Positions 16,444-26,400 of a DNA stretch of 64,000 bases are shown here, in pieces. The position numbers and the translations under genes were made by a program. This stretch comes from Lichenicoccus sp965213775. Its GTDB lineage: Bacteria > Pseudomonadota > Alphaproteobacteria > Acetobacterales > Acetobacteraceae. The stretch is taken from contig CBDCAC010000002.1 in the NCBI GenBank assembly GCA_965213775.1, positions 372,001-436,000 of the forward strand. Direction: 5' to 3'. A model generated the notes under the pieces. That model was given only the letters and a program-made list of their open reading frames with translations. It was not told the origin of the DNA and made no database searches. Each line of letters opens with the position of its first letter. The first letter of the stretch is position 1.

Positions 16444-17361
16444 TCAGTGCCGGATCAGGATGTAGTCGATGGTCAGGTCCACGTCGAAGCTGTTGCCGCT
16501 CATGTCGGGCGGCACCGGCGGCAGCTTGGCGTTGCGGAACATCCCCTGGGTGGCGTCGTCGAGCAGGAACGAGCCGGACGAGTTCACCAGACGGATCCCG
16601 CTCACCCGGCCCTGCCGGTCGAGCACCACGTGCACGTGCGAGGGTCCGTCCTCGCCGCGCCGCGCCGCTTCCTCGGGATAGTACATGTGCCGGCGGATCC
16701 AGGCGCCGATCTCGTCGGCGTAGTCGTCGCTGACGCCCTTGATGCTGGTCGCCGATGCGTACGGCGTCAGCAGGTGGCCGCCTTGGACCATCGGGCCCAG
16801 CGACAGATCGATTGCGGCCCCGGAGCCGCCGGCGCGGGCGCGGCGGCTGCGTTGCGGCGTCGGCGCCTGCGAGAAGGAGAGGTTCATCGGGTTGGAGAGC
16901 GGCGAGCTGCGATCCGCCTGGCGCCGCGTCGGAACATCGCGTGGCGGCTCCGGCGAGGGCTTGGGAAGCGGCTCCGGCACCGCGGCCTCCGGCAGCGGCA
17001 CCGCCTCCGGAACCGGCGGCGGCTCGGCCGGCGGCGTCGGCGCCGGCGGCCGCAGGTCGGGCAGCGGCTTGGCGGTGGGCGAGCCCGCGCCGGCCTCGGG
17101 GCTGCCGGCGCCGACCATGCCGGCGCTGCCGGGGCGCTCGTACATCATCTCCACCGGCGCCTGCTGCGGCGGGTTGCCGCCGTCCCGCGGGGGGGCGACC
17201 ATCAATGCGAGCAGCACCAGCACCAGTGCGTGCACGAAGCCGGATCCGGCGACACGCTGGCCGATGCGGTCGCGGATGCGGCGGCGACGCGCCAGCGGCT
17301 GCCCGGCGGCCTGCAGCCGGGCCTGGGCGGCCGCCTGGCGCACGAAGCCGGGCCGCGCCAT
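16444..17361 (-). CDS. TonB-like energy transducer
   Basis: 305 residues from ATG 17361. Basic N-terminus, one membrane segment at about 40-57 (GFVHALVLVLLALMV), a long Pro/Glu/Ala region typical of the TonB periplasmic spacer, and a C-terminal domain from about 220 with RRHMYYPEEAARRG, VHVVLDRQGRVSGIRLVNSSG and the LDDATQGMFRNAKLPP ending. It probably passes proton-motive energy to outer-membrane receptors. A GTG at 17553 is in frame and would lengthen the cytoplasmic tail; the spacing to the divergent AlkA-like gene would then be 24 bases. ExbB/ExbD are not beside it. Confidence 0.8.
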   Translation of the reverse strand: MARPGFVRQAAAQARLQAAGQPLARRRRIRDRIGQRVAGSGFVHALVLVLLALMVAPPRDGGNPPQQAPVEMMYERPGSAGMVGAGSPEAGAGSPTAKPLPDLRPPAPTPPAEPPPVPEAVPLPEAAVPEPLPKPSPEPPRDVPTRRQADRSSPLSNPMNLSFSQAPTPQRSRRARAGGSGAAIDLSLGPMVQGGHLLTPYASATSIKGVSDDYADEIGAWIRRHMYYPEEAARRGEDGPSHVHVVLDRQGRVSGIRLVNSSGSFLLDDATQGMFRNAKLPPVPPDMSGNSFDVDLTIDYILIRH

Positions 17362-17577
17362 GCCGGCCAGCGCCGGTGCCGCGCCGCGAGCCTCGGCGCG
17401 CAGCGCCGGCGGCGGCTGGGGCGGGCGGCTCCGGGTTTGCTGGGGTGTCGGAATGCCGGAGGTCTCCGCCCGATCGCCTGCGGCGACGTCCTGTGCCGGC
17501 CCCGTCGCGGGGCCGGCGGCGGGATCTTGCCATCGGCCGCCTTGCTTCGCCACCTTCCGTCTGGTCCGATACCGATC

Positions 17578-18363
17578 GTGACACGAGCGAGCCCGCGCAA
17601 CCCGGATCCCTCGCCGCCCGAGGCGGTCGAGGCGGAGGCGGTGATGCGGGCGCCGGACGCGCCGGCGATCCTGCGGACTGGCCTGCCGACTGGCCTGCGG
17701 ACTGGCCTGCGGGCCGGACGCGACGCGGTGCGCCGCCACCTGAGCGCCGCCGACCCGGATCTCGCGCTGGCGGTCGCGCGCATCGGCCCCTGCGGGCTGC
17801 GAGTCGACCGCGTTCGCGAGCCGTTCGAATCCCTCGTGCGGGCGATCGCCCACCAGCAGCTGCACGGCCGTGCGGCTGAGGCGATCCTGGGTCGGATGAT
17901 CGCGCTGCTGGCCGGCGAGGCAGGGTTCCCGACGGTCGAGGCGCTGCTGCAGGCCGATCCGGCGGCACTTCGCGGCTGCGGCTTCTCGATGGGCAAGGCG
18001 GCCGCGATCCGGGCGGTCGCCGAGGCGGCGCGCTCCGGCCTGGTGCCGAGCCGCCGGCAGGCCGCCCGCCTGGCGGACGGGGTGCTGATCGAGCGGCTGA
18101 GCAGCCTGCGCGGCATCGGCCGCTGGACCGTGGAGATGCTGATGATCTTCAGCCTGGGCCGCGCCGACATCATGCCGGTCGATGATTTCGGCGTGCGCGA
18201 GGGCTTCCGCCGGCTCAAGCGGCTGCCGCAGCAGCCGCGCCCGCGCGCGCTGGCGGCGCAGACCGAGAACTGGAGCCCGTATCGCTCGGCGGCGGCCTGG
18301 TATCTCTGGCGGATCGCCGACGAGGCCAAGCCCCCCACCGCCGCCAACCCGATGACCGCCTAG
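17578..18363 (+). CDS. DNA-3-methyladenine glycosylase 2 family protein (AlkA-like)
   Basis: 261 residues from GTG 17578; ATG 17644 is an alternative start. The HhH-GPD fold is clear: the helix-hairpin-helix LSSLRGIGRWTVEMLMIF at about 175-191, then MPVDDFGVREGF with the catalytic Asp203, and the C-terminal WSPYRSAAAWYLWR. It removes alkylated bases from DNA. A short, in-frame, 12-base repeat (ACTGGCCTGCGG-like) encodes TGLPTGLRTGLRAGR near 35-48. The gene is divergent from the TonB-like gene. Confidence 0.9.
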   Translation: MTRASPRNPDPSPPEAVEAEAVMRAPDAPAILRTGLPTGLRTGLRAGRDAVRRHLSAADPDLALAVARIGPCGLRVDRVREPFESLVRAIAHQQLHGRAAEAILGRMIALLAGEAGFPTVEALLQADPAALRGCGFSMGKAAAIRAVAEAARSGLVPSRRQAARLADGVLIERLSSLRGIGRWTVEMLMIFSLGRADIMPVDDFGVREGFRRLKRLPQQPRPRALAAQTENWSPYRSAAAWYLWRIADEAKPPTAANPMTA

Positions 18364-18368
18364 CAGAT

Positions 18369-18415
18369 CGGGGCCTGGGGCCGCCGGCCCCAGCGGGTCA
18401 AGGGCGGAGCCCTTG
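18369..18415. repeat. Palindromic intergenic element, half copy D
   Basis: GGGGCCTGGGGCC-gcc-GGCCCCAG followed by CGGGTCAAGGGCGGAGCCCTTG. It corresponds to the right half of the full copy at 51253-51358. It lies between two convergent genes and may serve as a terminator. Confidence 0.7.
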
Positions 18416-18438
18416 AATCTCGCTGTCTCAGCAGCCCC

Positions 18439-19230
18439 TCAGTAGGTAGCGCAGAACGCCTCCAGCAAGGCCCCGAAGCGCGCCGGGTCCTCGACATGCA
18501 GCCAGTGCCCGGCGTGCTCGATGATCTCCATCCGGTGGCTAGGGAACAGCCGCCGCATCACCGCGTGGTGCTGCGGCTGGATGTAGGGCGAGCGGCCGCC
18601 GGCCAGGAACAGGGTCGGGCCGGCATAGGCGTGGCCCTCGGGGATGTAGGGCCAGCCCTCGATGTTGATCATGGAGGCGACGATCTCGCGCAGTCCGATC
18701 TGCCAGCCCGGATCGTCGCCGAGCCGCAGGTTCTGCAGCATCAGCTGGCGGAGGTCGCGGTCCGGCACCGCTGCCGCGAGCAGCAGGTCGGCGCCGGCGC
18801 GGTTGAGGGTCTCGGGGAAGCGGATGCGCAGCATCTGCCGGCCGAGCTGCGAGCTGCCATGGCCGGTGATCGCGGGCGGGATGTCCGCCACCAGCAGGCT
18901 GTGCACCGCGTCGGGCCGGTTCAGCGCCAGGGTCATCGCCGCCTTGCCGCCCATGGAGTGGCCGACCAGCGTCGCCGGCAGCGCGTCGTGTTCGGCCAGC
19001 GTCTCCACCAGGTCGAACGCCATGCTGGTGTAGTCCATCTGCCCGTGCGGGCTGTCGCCGTGGTTGCGCAGGTCGATCGCCAGGGTGCGTCGTCCGACGG
19101 CGAGCCGGCGCTGGAAGAAGCCCAGGTTGCGGGCGCGGCCGAACAGCCCGTGCAGCAGCACGATCGGCGGCCGGCGACGCGCGGCCTCGGGCGCCTGCTC
19201 GGGCCCGCGCTCGACGACGTGAAGCTTCAA
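18439..19230 (-). CDS. Alpha/beta hydrolase (YbfF-like esterase)
   Basis: 263 residues from TTG 19230; no better start exists in the frame. The serine hydrolase fold has PPIVLLHGLFGRARN (oxyanion loop HGLFG), IDLRNHGDSPH, the nucleophile elbow GHSMGG with Ser92, a WPYIPEGHAYAGPTLFLAGGRSPYI strand (in pieces WPYIPEGH, LFLAGGRSPY) and IIEHAGHWLHVEDP carrying the catalytic His. It resembles YbfF/acyl-CoA thioesterase-like esterases. It follows the quinone oxidoreductase by 56 bases and ends near a palindromic element. Confidence 0.85.
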   Translation of the reverse strand: MKLHVVERGPEQAPEAARRRPPIVLLHGLFGRARNLGFFQRRLAVGRRTLAIDLRNHGDSPHGQMDYTSMAFDLVETLAEHDALPATLVGHSMGGKAAMTLALNRPDAVHSLLVADIPPAITGHGSSQLGRQMLRIRFPETLNRAGADLLLAAAVPDRDLRQLMLQNLRLGDDPGWQIGLREIVASMINIEGWPYIPEGHAYAGPTLFLAGGRSPYIQPQHHAVMRRLFPSHRMEIIEHAGHWLHVEDPARFGALLEAFCATY

Positions 19231-19286
19231 GTGGGCCGCCTCAAGCAGGCAGCCTCGAGATGACGGGCACCGGCGCCTCCGGTGCC

Positions 19287-20303
19287 CTAGGCGGTCGTCA
19301 GCACGATCTTGCCGGCATGCTCGCCGCTCTCCATACGCGCGTGCGCCTGCGCCACCTCGGCGAGCGGCAGCACCGTGTCGATCAGCGGCCTGCAGGCGCC
19401 GGACTCCAGCAGCGGCCAGGCGTGGCTGAGCAGGGCCGAGGCGATCTCGCCCTTGTAGGCCGGCGTGCGCGGACGCATCGTCGAGCCGGTGACGGTCAGG
19501 CGGCGCCGCATCAGCCGTGACAGGCTGAGGCCGTCCGCCCGATCGCCGCCCTGCACCGCGACCAGCAGCAGCCGTCCATCCTCCGCCAGGCTGTCCAGGT
19601 TGCGCTGGAAATAGGCGGCGCCGATCATGTCCAGGATCGCGTTGACGCCACGCCCGTCGGTGAGGTCGCGGATCCGCTCGGCGAAGTCCTCGGTGCGGTA
19701 GTTGATCGCCGCCTCCGCGCCCAGCGCGCGGCAGGTCGCGCACTTCGCGTCGCTGCCGGCGGTGGCGTAGGCGATCGCGCCGAGCCCGCGCGCCAGCTGG
19801 ATCGCGGTGCTGCCGATGCCGCTGGTGCCGCCATGCACCAGCATCGACTCACCCGCCGAGAGCCGGCCGATGCGGAACAGGTTCGACCACACCGTGAAGT
19901 AGTTCTCCGGCAGGGCGGCGGCGCGCACGGCGTCGAAGCCGGCGGGCCAGGGCAGGCACTGCGCCACCGGTGCTGCGCAATACTCGGCGTAGCCGCCGCC
20001 ATCGACCAGCGCGCAGACCCGGTCGCCGATCGCCAGGCCGTCGCCGCCGGAGCCGAGTGCGGCGATCTCGCCCGCGACCTCCAGGCCCAGCACCGGGTTG
20101 GCGCCGGGCGGCGGCGGATACAGCCCGCGGCGCTGCATGATGTCCGGCCGGTTGATCCCTGCCGCCATCACCCGGATCAGCACCTGTCCCCGGCCGGGAT
20201 GGGGCACCGCGCCCTCGGCGAGCCGCAGTAGCTCGGGTCCGCCATCTCGGACGCGGTCGACGAAGCGCATGGTGTGGGGATGGGTCATCAGGGGCTTTCT
20301 CAC
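19287..20303 (-). CDS. NAD(P)H-quinone oxidoreductase, zinc-type alcohol dehydrogenase superfamily
   Basis: 338 residues. A GroES-like N-terminal half (PGRGQVLIRVMAAGINRPDIMQRRGLYPPPP, in parts GQVLIRVMAAGINRPD) and a Rossmann NADPH domain with MLVHGGTSGIGSTAIQLARGLG near 150-170, the PIG3/TP53I3-type quinone reductase pattern. No zinc ligands are seen. Internal ATG codons at 20288 and 20270 are possible starts because the first residues are weakly conserved. Confidence 0.9.
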   Translation of the reverse strand: MRKPLMTHPHTMRFVDRVRDGGPELLRLAEGAVPHPGRGQVLIRVMAAGINRPDIMQRRGLYPPPPGANPVLGLEVAGEIAALGSGGDGLAIGDRVCALVDGGGYAEYCAAPVAQCLPWPAGFDAVRAAALPENYFTVWSNLFRIGRLSAGESMLVHGGTSGIGSTAIQLARGLGAIAYATAGSDAKCATCRALGAEAAINYRTEDFAERIRDLTDGRGVNAILDMIGAAYFQRNLDSLAEDGRLLLVAVQGGDRADGLSLSRLMRRRLTVTGSTMRPRTPAYKGEIASALLSHAWPLLESGACRPLIDTVLPLAEVAQAHARMESGEHAGKIVLTTA

Positions 20304-20423
20304 CGCGCCGGGCCGCGGGCGATCCTGTCGGGGCGGGAATGGCTTGGCAAGCCGCGGGCCGCCGCCGGTGCAACCGGGATGGCGGGCACCGGTTCAGGTC
20401 CAGGCATCTCAGGCAGGCAGCTC

Positions 20424-20705
20424 ATGAAGGCGAACCCGACCTCATCACTCCTCGGCAGCGACATGCCGCCGCGGCCGCCGCCGTTCGACGACGACGAGGA
20501 CGACGACCCGGACGCGCCGCCGCCGCTCGGCGAGCCGCCGCCGCCGATCCCGGTGCCGCCCAACGAGCCGCCGCCGATGCATCTGCGCGCCGCGCGCGGG
20601 CACCGGCGCCGTGCCCGATGGGGTGCCCGCGCCGTGCGCGATGGGGTGCCCGCGCCACAGCGCGCGCGATTCGGTGCCGCGACGCGGCAAATCGGTAAAC
20701 GGTGA
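20424..20705 (+). CDS. Possible small proline-rich acidic protein
   Basis: 93 residues, not recognised. It has a PPRPPPFDDDEDDDPDAPPP-type acidic/proline stretch at about 15-34 and a basic C-terminal half that is encoded by a near duplication (GGGGTGCCCGCGCC twice). The start ATG follows CAGGCAGCTC. It lies between the divergent quinone oxidoreductase and the ClC gene. It may not be a real gene. Confidence 0.25.
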   Translation: MKANPTSSLLGSDMPPRPPPFDDDEDDDPDAPPPLGEPPPPIPVPPNEPPPMHLRAARGHRRRARWGARAVRDGVPAPQRARFGAATRQIGKR

Positions 20706-20796
20706 TTGCTCCGGCGCCGCCGCGGCCGCAAAAGCGTCGCGGGGATGCCGCAGCGATGCGCAGGGGCGGATCGCGAGGCGAGCTAGGGGCGCGAGG

Positions 20797-22668
20797 ATGG
20801 GCCTGCCGGGCATAGCCACCTTGCGCCGCCGTCAGGCCGCAGCGCCCACGCCCGGATCGCGCGCCGCCGCCGGCGGGGTCGGCAGCCGAACCGGCTTCTC
20901 GATCCGCAAGCGGGCGGCGCCGGTGCAGCGCTGGGTGCTGCACGCGCCGCAGACGCTGCGCGCCCTGGTCCGCGCCGACGAGATCTGGCTGGTGCTGCTC
21001 GCCGCCTGCGTCGGCGTCGCCGCCGGCGTGCTGGTGGTCGCCATGAACGCCGTCACGCTGCTCGCGCACCGCACCCTGTTCGCCCTCGACAATGACGGCC
21101 GGCTGTCCGGCCTGGTCTCGATCGACCCGACCCGGGTGGTGATGGTGCCGGCACTCGGCGGGCTGCTGCTCGGCCTGACCGGGCTGGCCATCGCCAGGGT
21201 GCGGCCGACCCGGCCGGTGGACCCGATCGAGGCCAACGCGCTGCATGGCGGGCGGATGTCGCTCGGCGACAGCCTGATCGTGGTGCTGCAGACGCTGATC
21301 TCCAACGGCGCCGGCGCCTCGATCGGCCTCGAGGCCGGCTATACCCAGATCGGCTCCGCGGTCGCGTCGCGGCTCGGACGCGCCTTCCGGGTGCGTCGCG
21401 GCGACCTGCGCGTGCTGGTCGGCTGCGGCGCCGCGGGCGCCATCGGGGCCGCCTTCGACGCACCGCTGGCCGGCGCGTTCTACGCCTTCGAGCTGGTGAT
21501 CGGCACCTACTCGCTGGCCAACCTGGCGCCGGTCACGCTGGCCTCGATCTGCGCGATCATCGTCACCCACGCCATGGACGGCGCCGCCCCCTCGCTCAAC
21601 CTGCCGATGCCGACCAGCATCGACTGGCGCGACTACGCCGCGATCCTGGTGCTGGGCGTGGTCAGCGCGCTGGTCGGCATCGCCATCATGCACATGGTGA
21701 CCCTGACGGAGTCCGCGTTCCGCCGCTCGCGGGTGCCGGGCTGGTGCCGCCCGGCGATCGGCGGGCTGATCGTCGGCGGTCTGGCCCTGGTGACGCCGGC
21801 AGTGATGTCGTCGGGGCACGCGGCACTCCGGCTCGGGCTGAACGGCGAGTACGGGCTGCGGCAGGCCGGGCTGCTGCTGGCGCTCAAGGCGCTGGCGTCC
21901 GCGATCTCGATCGGTTCGGGCTTTCGCGGCGGCCTGTTCTTCGCCTCGCTGTTCCTCGGCGTGCTCACCGGCACGCTGTGCGGCGACCTGCTCGGGCTGC
22001 TCACCACGCAGTCGCTGCCGCCGGTGATCTGCGCGCTGATCTGCATGAGCGCGCTGGCGGTGGCGGTGGTCGGCGGCCCGCTGACGATGGTGTTCCTGTC
22101 GCTCGAATCCACCGGCAGCCTGCCGCTGACGGTCGCGGTGCTGGTCGCCTCGGTGGTCTCCGCGCTGACCGTGCGGCGCACCTTCGGCTACTCGTTCGCG
22201 ACATGGCGGTTCCACCTGCGCGGCGAATCGATACGCAGCGCGCTCGATATCGGCTGGATGCGCAACCTCACCGTCGGACGCATGATGCGTCGCGAGCTGC
22301 GCACCCTGCGCGCCGACACCTCGCTGGCCTCGGTGCGGCGCGACTACCCGCTCGGCTCGACGCCGCGCATCGTGGTGGTCGACGAGACCGGGCGCTACCT
22401 GGGCATCGTGCAGGTGCCGGACCTGCACGCCGCGTCCAGGGAGGTGACCCAGCTCGGCGAGCTGCTCGACGAGGAGGAGGCGGCGCTGCTGCCGCAGATG
22501 AACGTCAAGGAGGCGATCGCGCTGTTCGAGCAGGCGGAGAGCGACGCGCTGGTGGTGGTGGACGACCTGGAGCTGCGTCGCGTGATCGGGATCCTGACCG
22601 AGCAGCACGCGCTGCGCCGCTACAGCGAGGAGCTGGACCGCAGCCGGCGCGAGCTGTCGGGCGAATGA
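20797..22668 (+). CDS. ClC-type chloride channel/transporter with CBS domains
   Basis: 623 residues from ATG 20797; longer frames upstream are noncoding. About ten hydrophobic segments from residue 65 to 470 form the ClC membrane part. The central filter helix has SNGAGASIGLEAGYTQ, with the gating glutamate in GLEAG, and the later GSGFRGGLFFASLFLG matches the conserved GxFxP-type helix. A C-terminal pair of CBS domains begins about 500 (VGRMMRRELRTLRADTS and VVVDDLELRRVIGIL). It probably exchanges chloride and protons, with CBS regulation. The stop overlaps the esterase ATG (ATGA). Confidence 0.9.
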   Translation: MGLPGIATLRRRQAAAPTPGSRAAAGGVGSRTGFSIRKRAAPVQRWVLHAPQTLRALVRADEIWLVLLAACVGVAAGVLVVAMNAVTLLAHRTLFALDNDGRLSGLVSIDPTRVVMVPALGGLLLGLTGLAIARVRPTRPVDPIEANALHGGRMSLGDSLIVVLQTLISNGAGASIGLEAGYTQIGSAVASRLGRAFRVRRGDLRVLVGCGAAGAIGAAFDAPLAGAFYAFELVIGTYSLANLAPVTLASICAIIVTHAMDGAAPSLNLPMPTSIDWRDYAAILVLGVVSALVGIAIMHMVTLTESAFRRSRVPGWCRPAIGGLIVGGLALVTPAVMSSGHAALRLGLNGEYGLRQAGLLLALKALASAISIGSGFRGGLFFASLFLGVLTGTLCGDLLGLLTTQSLPPVICALICMSALAVAVVGGPLTMVFLSLESTGSLPLTVAVLVASVVSALTVRRTFGYSFATWRFHLRGESIRSALDIGWMRNLTVGRMMRRELRTLRADTSLASVRRDYPLGSTPRIVVVDETGRYLGIVQVPDLHAASREVTQLGELLDEEEAALLPQMNVKEAIALFEQAESDALVVVDDLELRRVIGILTEQHALRRYSEELDRSRRELSGE

Positions 22669-24263
22669 GGCTCGGCCGGCGGCGGCTGCTGCGGGGCGCA
22701 CCCCTGCTGCTGGGCGCCGCACTCGCGGGCGGGGCCGAGCGCCCGGATGCGCCCATTGAGGCCAAGCTGGCGGGTGCCGCGCCCGAGGCCGTGCTGCGCA
22801 CCCGCGCCGGGCTGCTGCGCGGCAGACGCGGCGGGGGCGTCCGCGCCTTTCTCGGCATCCCGTACGGCCACGTCCCGGGCCGGTTCAGGCCGGCGGTGTC
22901 CGCCGCACCCTGGCCCGGGATACGCGACGCCGACCGCTTCGGGCCGGTCGCGGTGCAGCGCCTCAGCAGCGCCGCCTCGCCGCCGGGCAGCGAGCAGTGC
23001 CTCTCGCTGAACGTCTGGACGCCGGACGCTATCGCCGGGCGCGCGTCGGCAGCCGGGTGGCCGGTGCTGGTCTGGGTGCATGGCGGCGCCAACGTCAGCG
23101 GCGCCGCGAGCCAGCCGATCTTCGACGGCGCCCGCTTCGCCCGCTCCGGCGTGGTGTGCGTCACCCTCAACTACCGGCTGGGCGTGTTCGGCTTCCTCGA
23201 GCTGGGCGGCGCGATCGACGGCCGCTACCGGGGCTGCGGCAATAACGGGCTGCGCGACCAGCTGCTGGCGCTGCGCTGGGTGCGCGACAACATCGCGGCC
23301 TTCGGCGGCGATCCCGCCCGCGTCACTCTCGGCGGCGAGTCTGCCGGCGCCAAGGACATCGCTGCCCTGCTGGCCGCGCCGTCGTCGCGCGGCCTGTTCT
23401 CGCGTGCGATCCTGGAGAGCGGCGGCGGCCGCACCGTGCTGTCGCTGCCGCAGGCGGACGCGGTCCGCGGCCGCTACCTGGCGCTGCTCGGCCTGCCTCC
23501 CGGACGGGCCGATCGGCTGCTCGGCCTCGATACCGAACGGCTGATCGAGGCGCAGCACGCGCTGATGCTGGACGCGCCGTCCGGCTATCCGCTGCGGCCG
23601 CTGGTCGACGGCGTCCTGCTGCCGGCGATGCCCGAGACCGCGGTGGCGCTCGGCAGTGCGGCGCATATCCCCCTGCTGCTCGGCACCAACCGCGACGAGG
23701 CGCGGCTGTTCCTGGCTCCGGGTGCGGCGTCGCGGCCGCTGGACGGGCACAGCCTGTCGAACATGGATGCCGGCGGGTTCGAGGCCATGCTGTCGCGCTA
23801 CGACGCCTCGATGACGGCGCCGGACCCGGCGGAGATACGCTGGCGCGCCATGACCGCCGAAGAGTACTGGATCCCCTCGTTGCGTCTGGCCGAGGCGCAG
23901 AGCGCCGCCGGCGGCGCGGTGTGGATGTACCGCTTCGACCAGAGGGCCGAGTTCGGTCCCTTCCAGGGGCGCGCCGCGCACGGCTCGGAGCTGCCCTACG
24001 TGTGGGACAACCCCGACGATCCGCATCTGGCGCCGCTGGTCGCGGGTTTCGATGCGCCGCTCGCGGCACGGATCCACGCCGCATGGGTCGGCTTCATCGC
24101 CGGCGGTCCGCCGGCGGCGCCGGGGCTGCCCGACTGGCCGCGCTACGACGCGCGCCGCCGCACGACGATGATCCTCGACCGCGCGAGCCGGGTAGAGCGC
24201 GATCCGCAACAGGCGGAACGCCGGCTCTGGTCGCGCCGGTTCCTCGCCGACGCGTCGCGCTGA
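22665..24263 (+). CDS. Type-B carboxylesterase/lipase
   Basis: 532 residues. A basic N-terminus RLGRRRLLRGAPLLLGAALAG looks like a signal peptide and might be Tat-like. The family motifs are all visible: EQCLSLNVWTP at 110-120, LVWVHGGANVSG with the oxyanion loop, the nucleophile GGESAGA with Ser226, LGTNRDEARLFL containing the acid, and AAHGSELPYVW with the catalytic His. It hydrolyses carboxylic esters, probably outside the cytoplasm. ATG 22665 overlaps the ClC stop. Confidence 0.93.
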   Translation: MRLGRRRLLRGAPLLLGAALAGGAERPDAPIEAKLAGAAPEAVLRTRAGLLRGRRGGGVRAFLGIPYGHVPGRFRPAVSAAPWPGIRDADRFGPVAVQRLSSAASPPGSEQCLSLNVWTPDAIAGRASAAGWPVLVWVHGGANVSGAASQPIFDGARFARSGVVCVTLNYRLGVFGFLELGGAIDGRYRGCGNNGLRDQLLALRWVRDNIAAFGGDPARVTLGGESAGAKDIAALLAAPSSRGLFSRAILESGGGRTVLSLPQADAVRGRYLALLGLPPGRADRLLGLDTERLIEAQHALMLDAPSGYPLRPLVDGVLLPAMPETAVALGSAAHIPLLLGTNRDEARLFLAPGAASRPLDGHSLSNMDAGGFEAMLSRYDASMTAPDPAEIRWRAMTAEEYWIPSLRLAEAQSAAGGAVWMYRFDQRAEFGPFQGRAAHGSELPYVWDNPDDPHLAPLVAGFDAPLAARIHAAWVGFIAGGPPAAPGLPDWPRYDARRRTTMILDRASRVERDPQQAERRLWSRRFLADASR

Positions 24264-24285
24264 GCGCGCGCCGGCCTCGCCCAGG

Positions 24286-25749
<1,464 letters not shown>

Positions 25750-25769
25750 ATGGGATACCTTGCTGCTTG

Positions 25770-25788
25770 CGGCCGCACCGTGCGGCCG
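25770..25788. other. Hairpin in the glnA leader
   Basis: CGGCCGCA-ccg-TGCGGCCG forms an eight-base perfect stem about 20 bases before the glnA ATG. It might affect translation or end glnB transcription; no poly-T follows. No NtrC or sigma-54 site could be read with confidence in the 161-base gap. Confidence 0.35.
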
Positions 25789-25910
25789 TCATGGAGACCG
25801 GGGACGCAGTTCCAGCACGAAGCTGAGCGGTCACCGTGCCACGTTCGCCCGCTTTCGCAAGCCGCGGCAGCACCCTGTCACGAGTAAATTGCGCCCGCGC
25901 CGGCGTACCG

Positions 25911-26249
25911 TCAGATCGCGTCTTCGTCGCGCTCGCCGGTGCGTATCCGGATTACCTCGTCGAGCGTGCTGACGAAGATCTTGCCGTCGCCGATGCGGCC
26001 GGTGCGCGCCGCCTCGGTGATCGCCTCGATCGCGCGTTCCGCCACCCGGTCCTCGCAGACCACCTCGATCTTCACCTTGGGCAGGAAATCGACCACGTAC
26101 TCGGCGCCGCGATAGAGCTCGGTGTGGCCCTTCTGCCGGCCGAACCCCTTGGCCTCGGTCACGGTGATGCCCTGCAGCCCGATCTCGTGCAGCGCCTCCT
26201 TCACCTCATCGAGCTTGAACGGCTTGATGATGGCCTCGATTTTCTTCAT
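25911..26249 (-). CDS. glnB: Nitrogen regulatory protein PII
   Basis: 112 residues, the full PII size. PII senses 2-oxoglutarate and ATP/ADP and adjusts GlnA adenylylation and NtrB activity. The T-loop has GHTELYRGAEYVVDF with Tyr51 as the uridylylation site, and KGFGRQKGH just before it; the C-loop RTGRIGDGKIF and DEVIRIRTGE are intact. ATG 26249 gives the canonical start MKKIEAIIKPF. It is the first gene of the glnBA pair. Confidence 0.97.
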   Translation of the reverse strand: MKKIEAIIKPFKLDEVKEALHEIGLQGITVTEAKGFGRQKGHTELYRGAEYVVDFLPKVKIEVVCEDRVAERAIEAITEAARTGRIGDGKIFVSTLDEVIRIRTGERDEDAI

Positions 26250-26400
26250 GACCGTCCGCCGGACCCGCGGCGCTCCCCTGTGGCCGATCAGCGCCGGCGC
26301 ATCGCGGCCTGCGGCGGGGGAGTTCTGGCATGCGTTGGCACGGCCGGCAATCGCGCCCCATATCCGCATCATGCCGCGACGGCGACCGGAGGATGGCGCG

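Noticed and set aside
26250..26400. Sigma-54 promoter ahead of glnB
   Set aside because: TGGCA stretches are present but spacing to a GC element is wrong.
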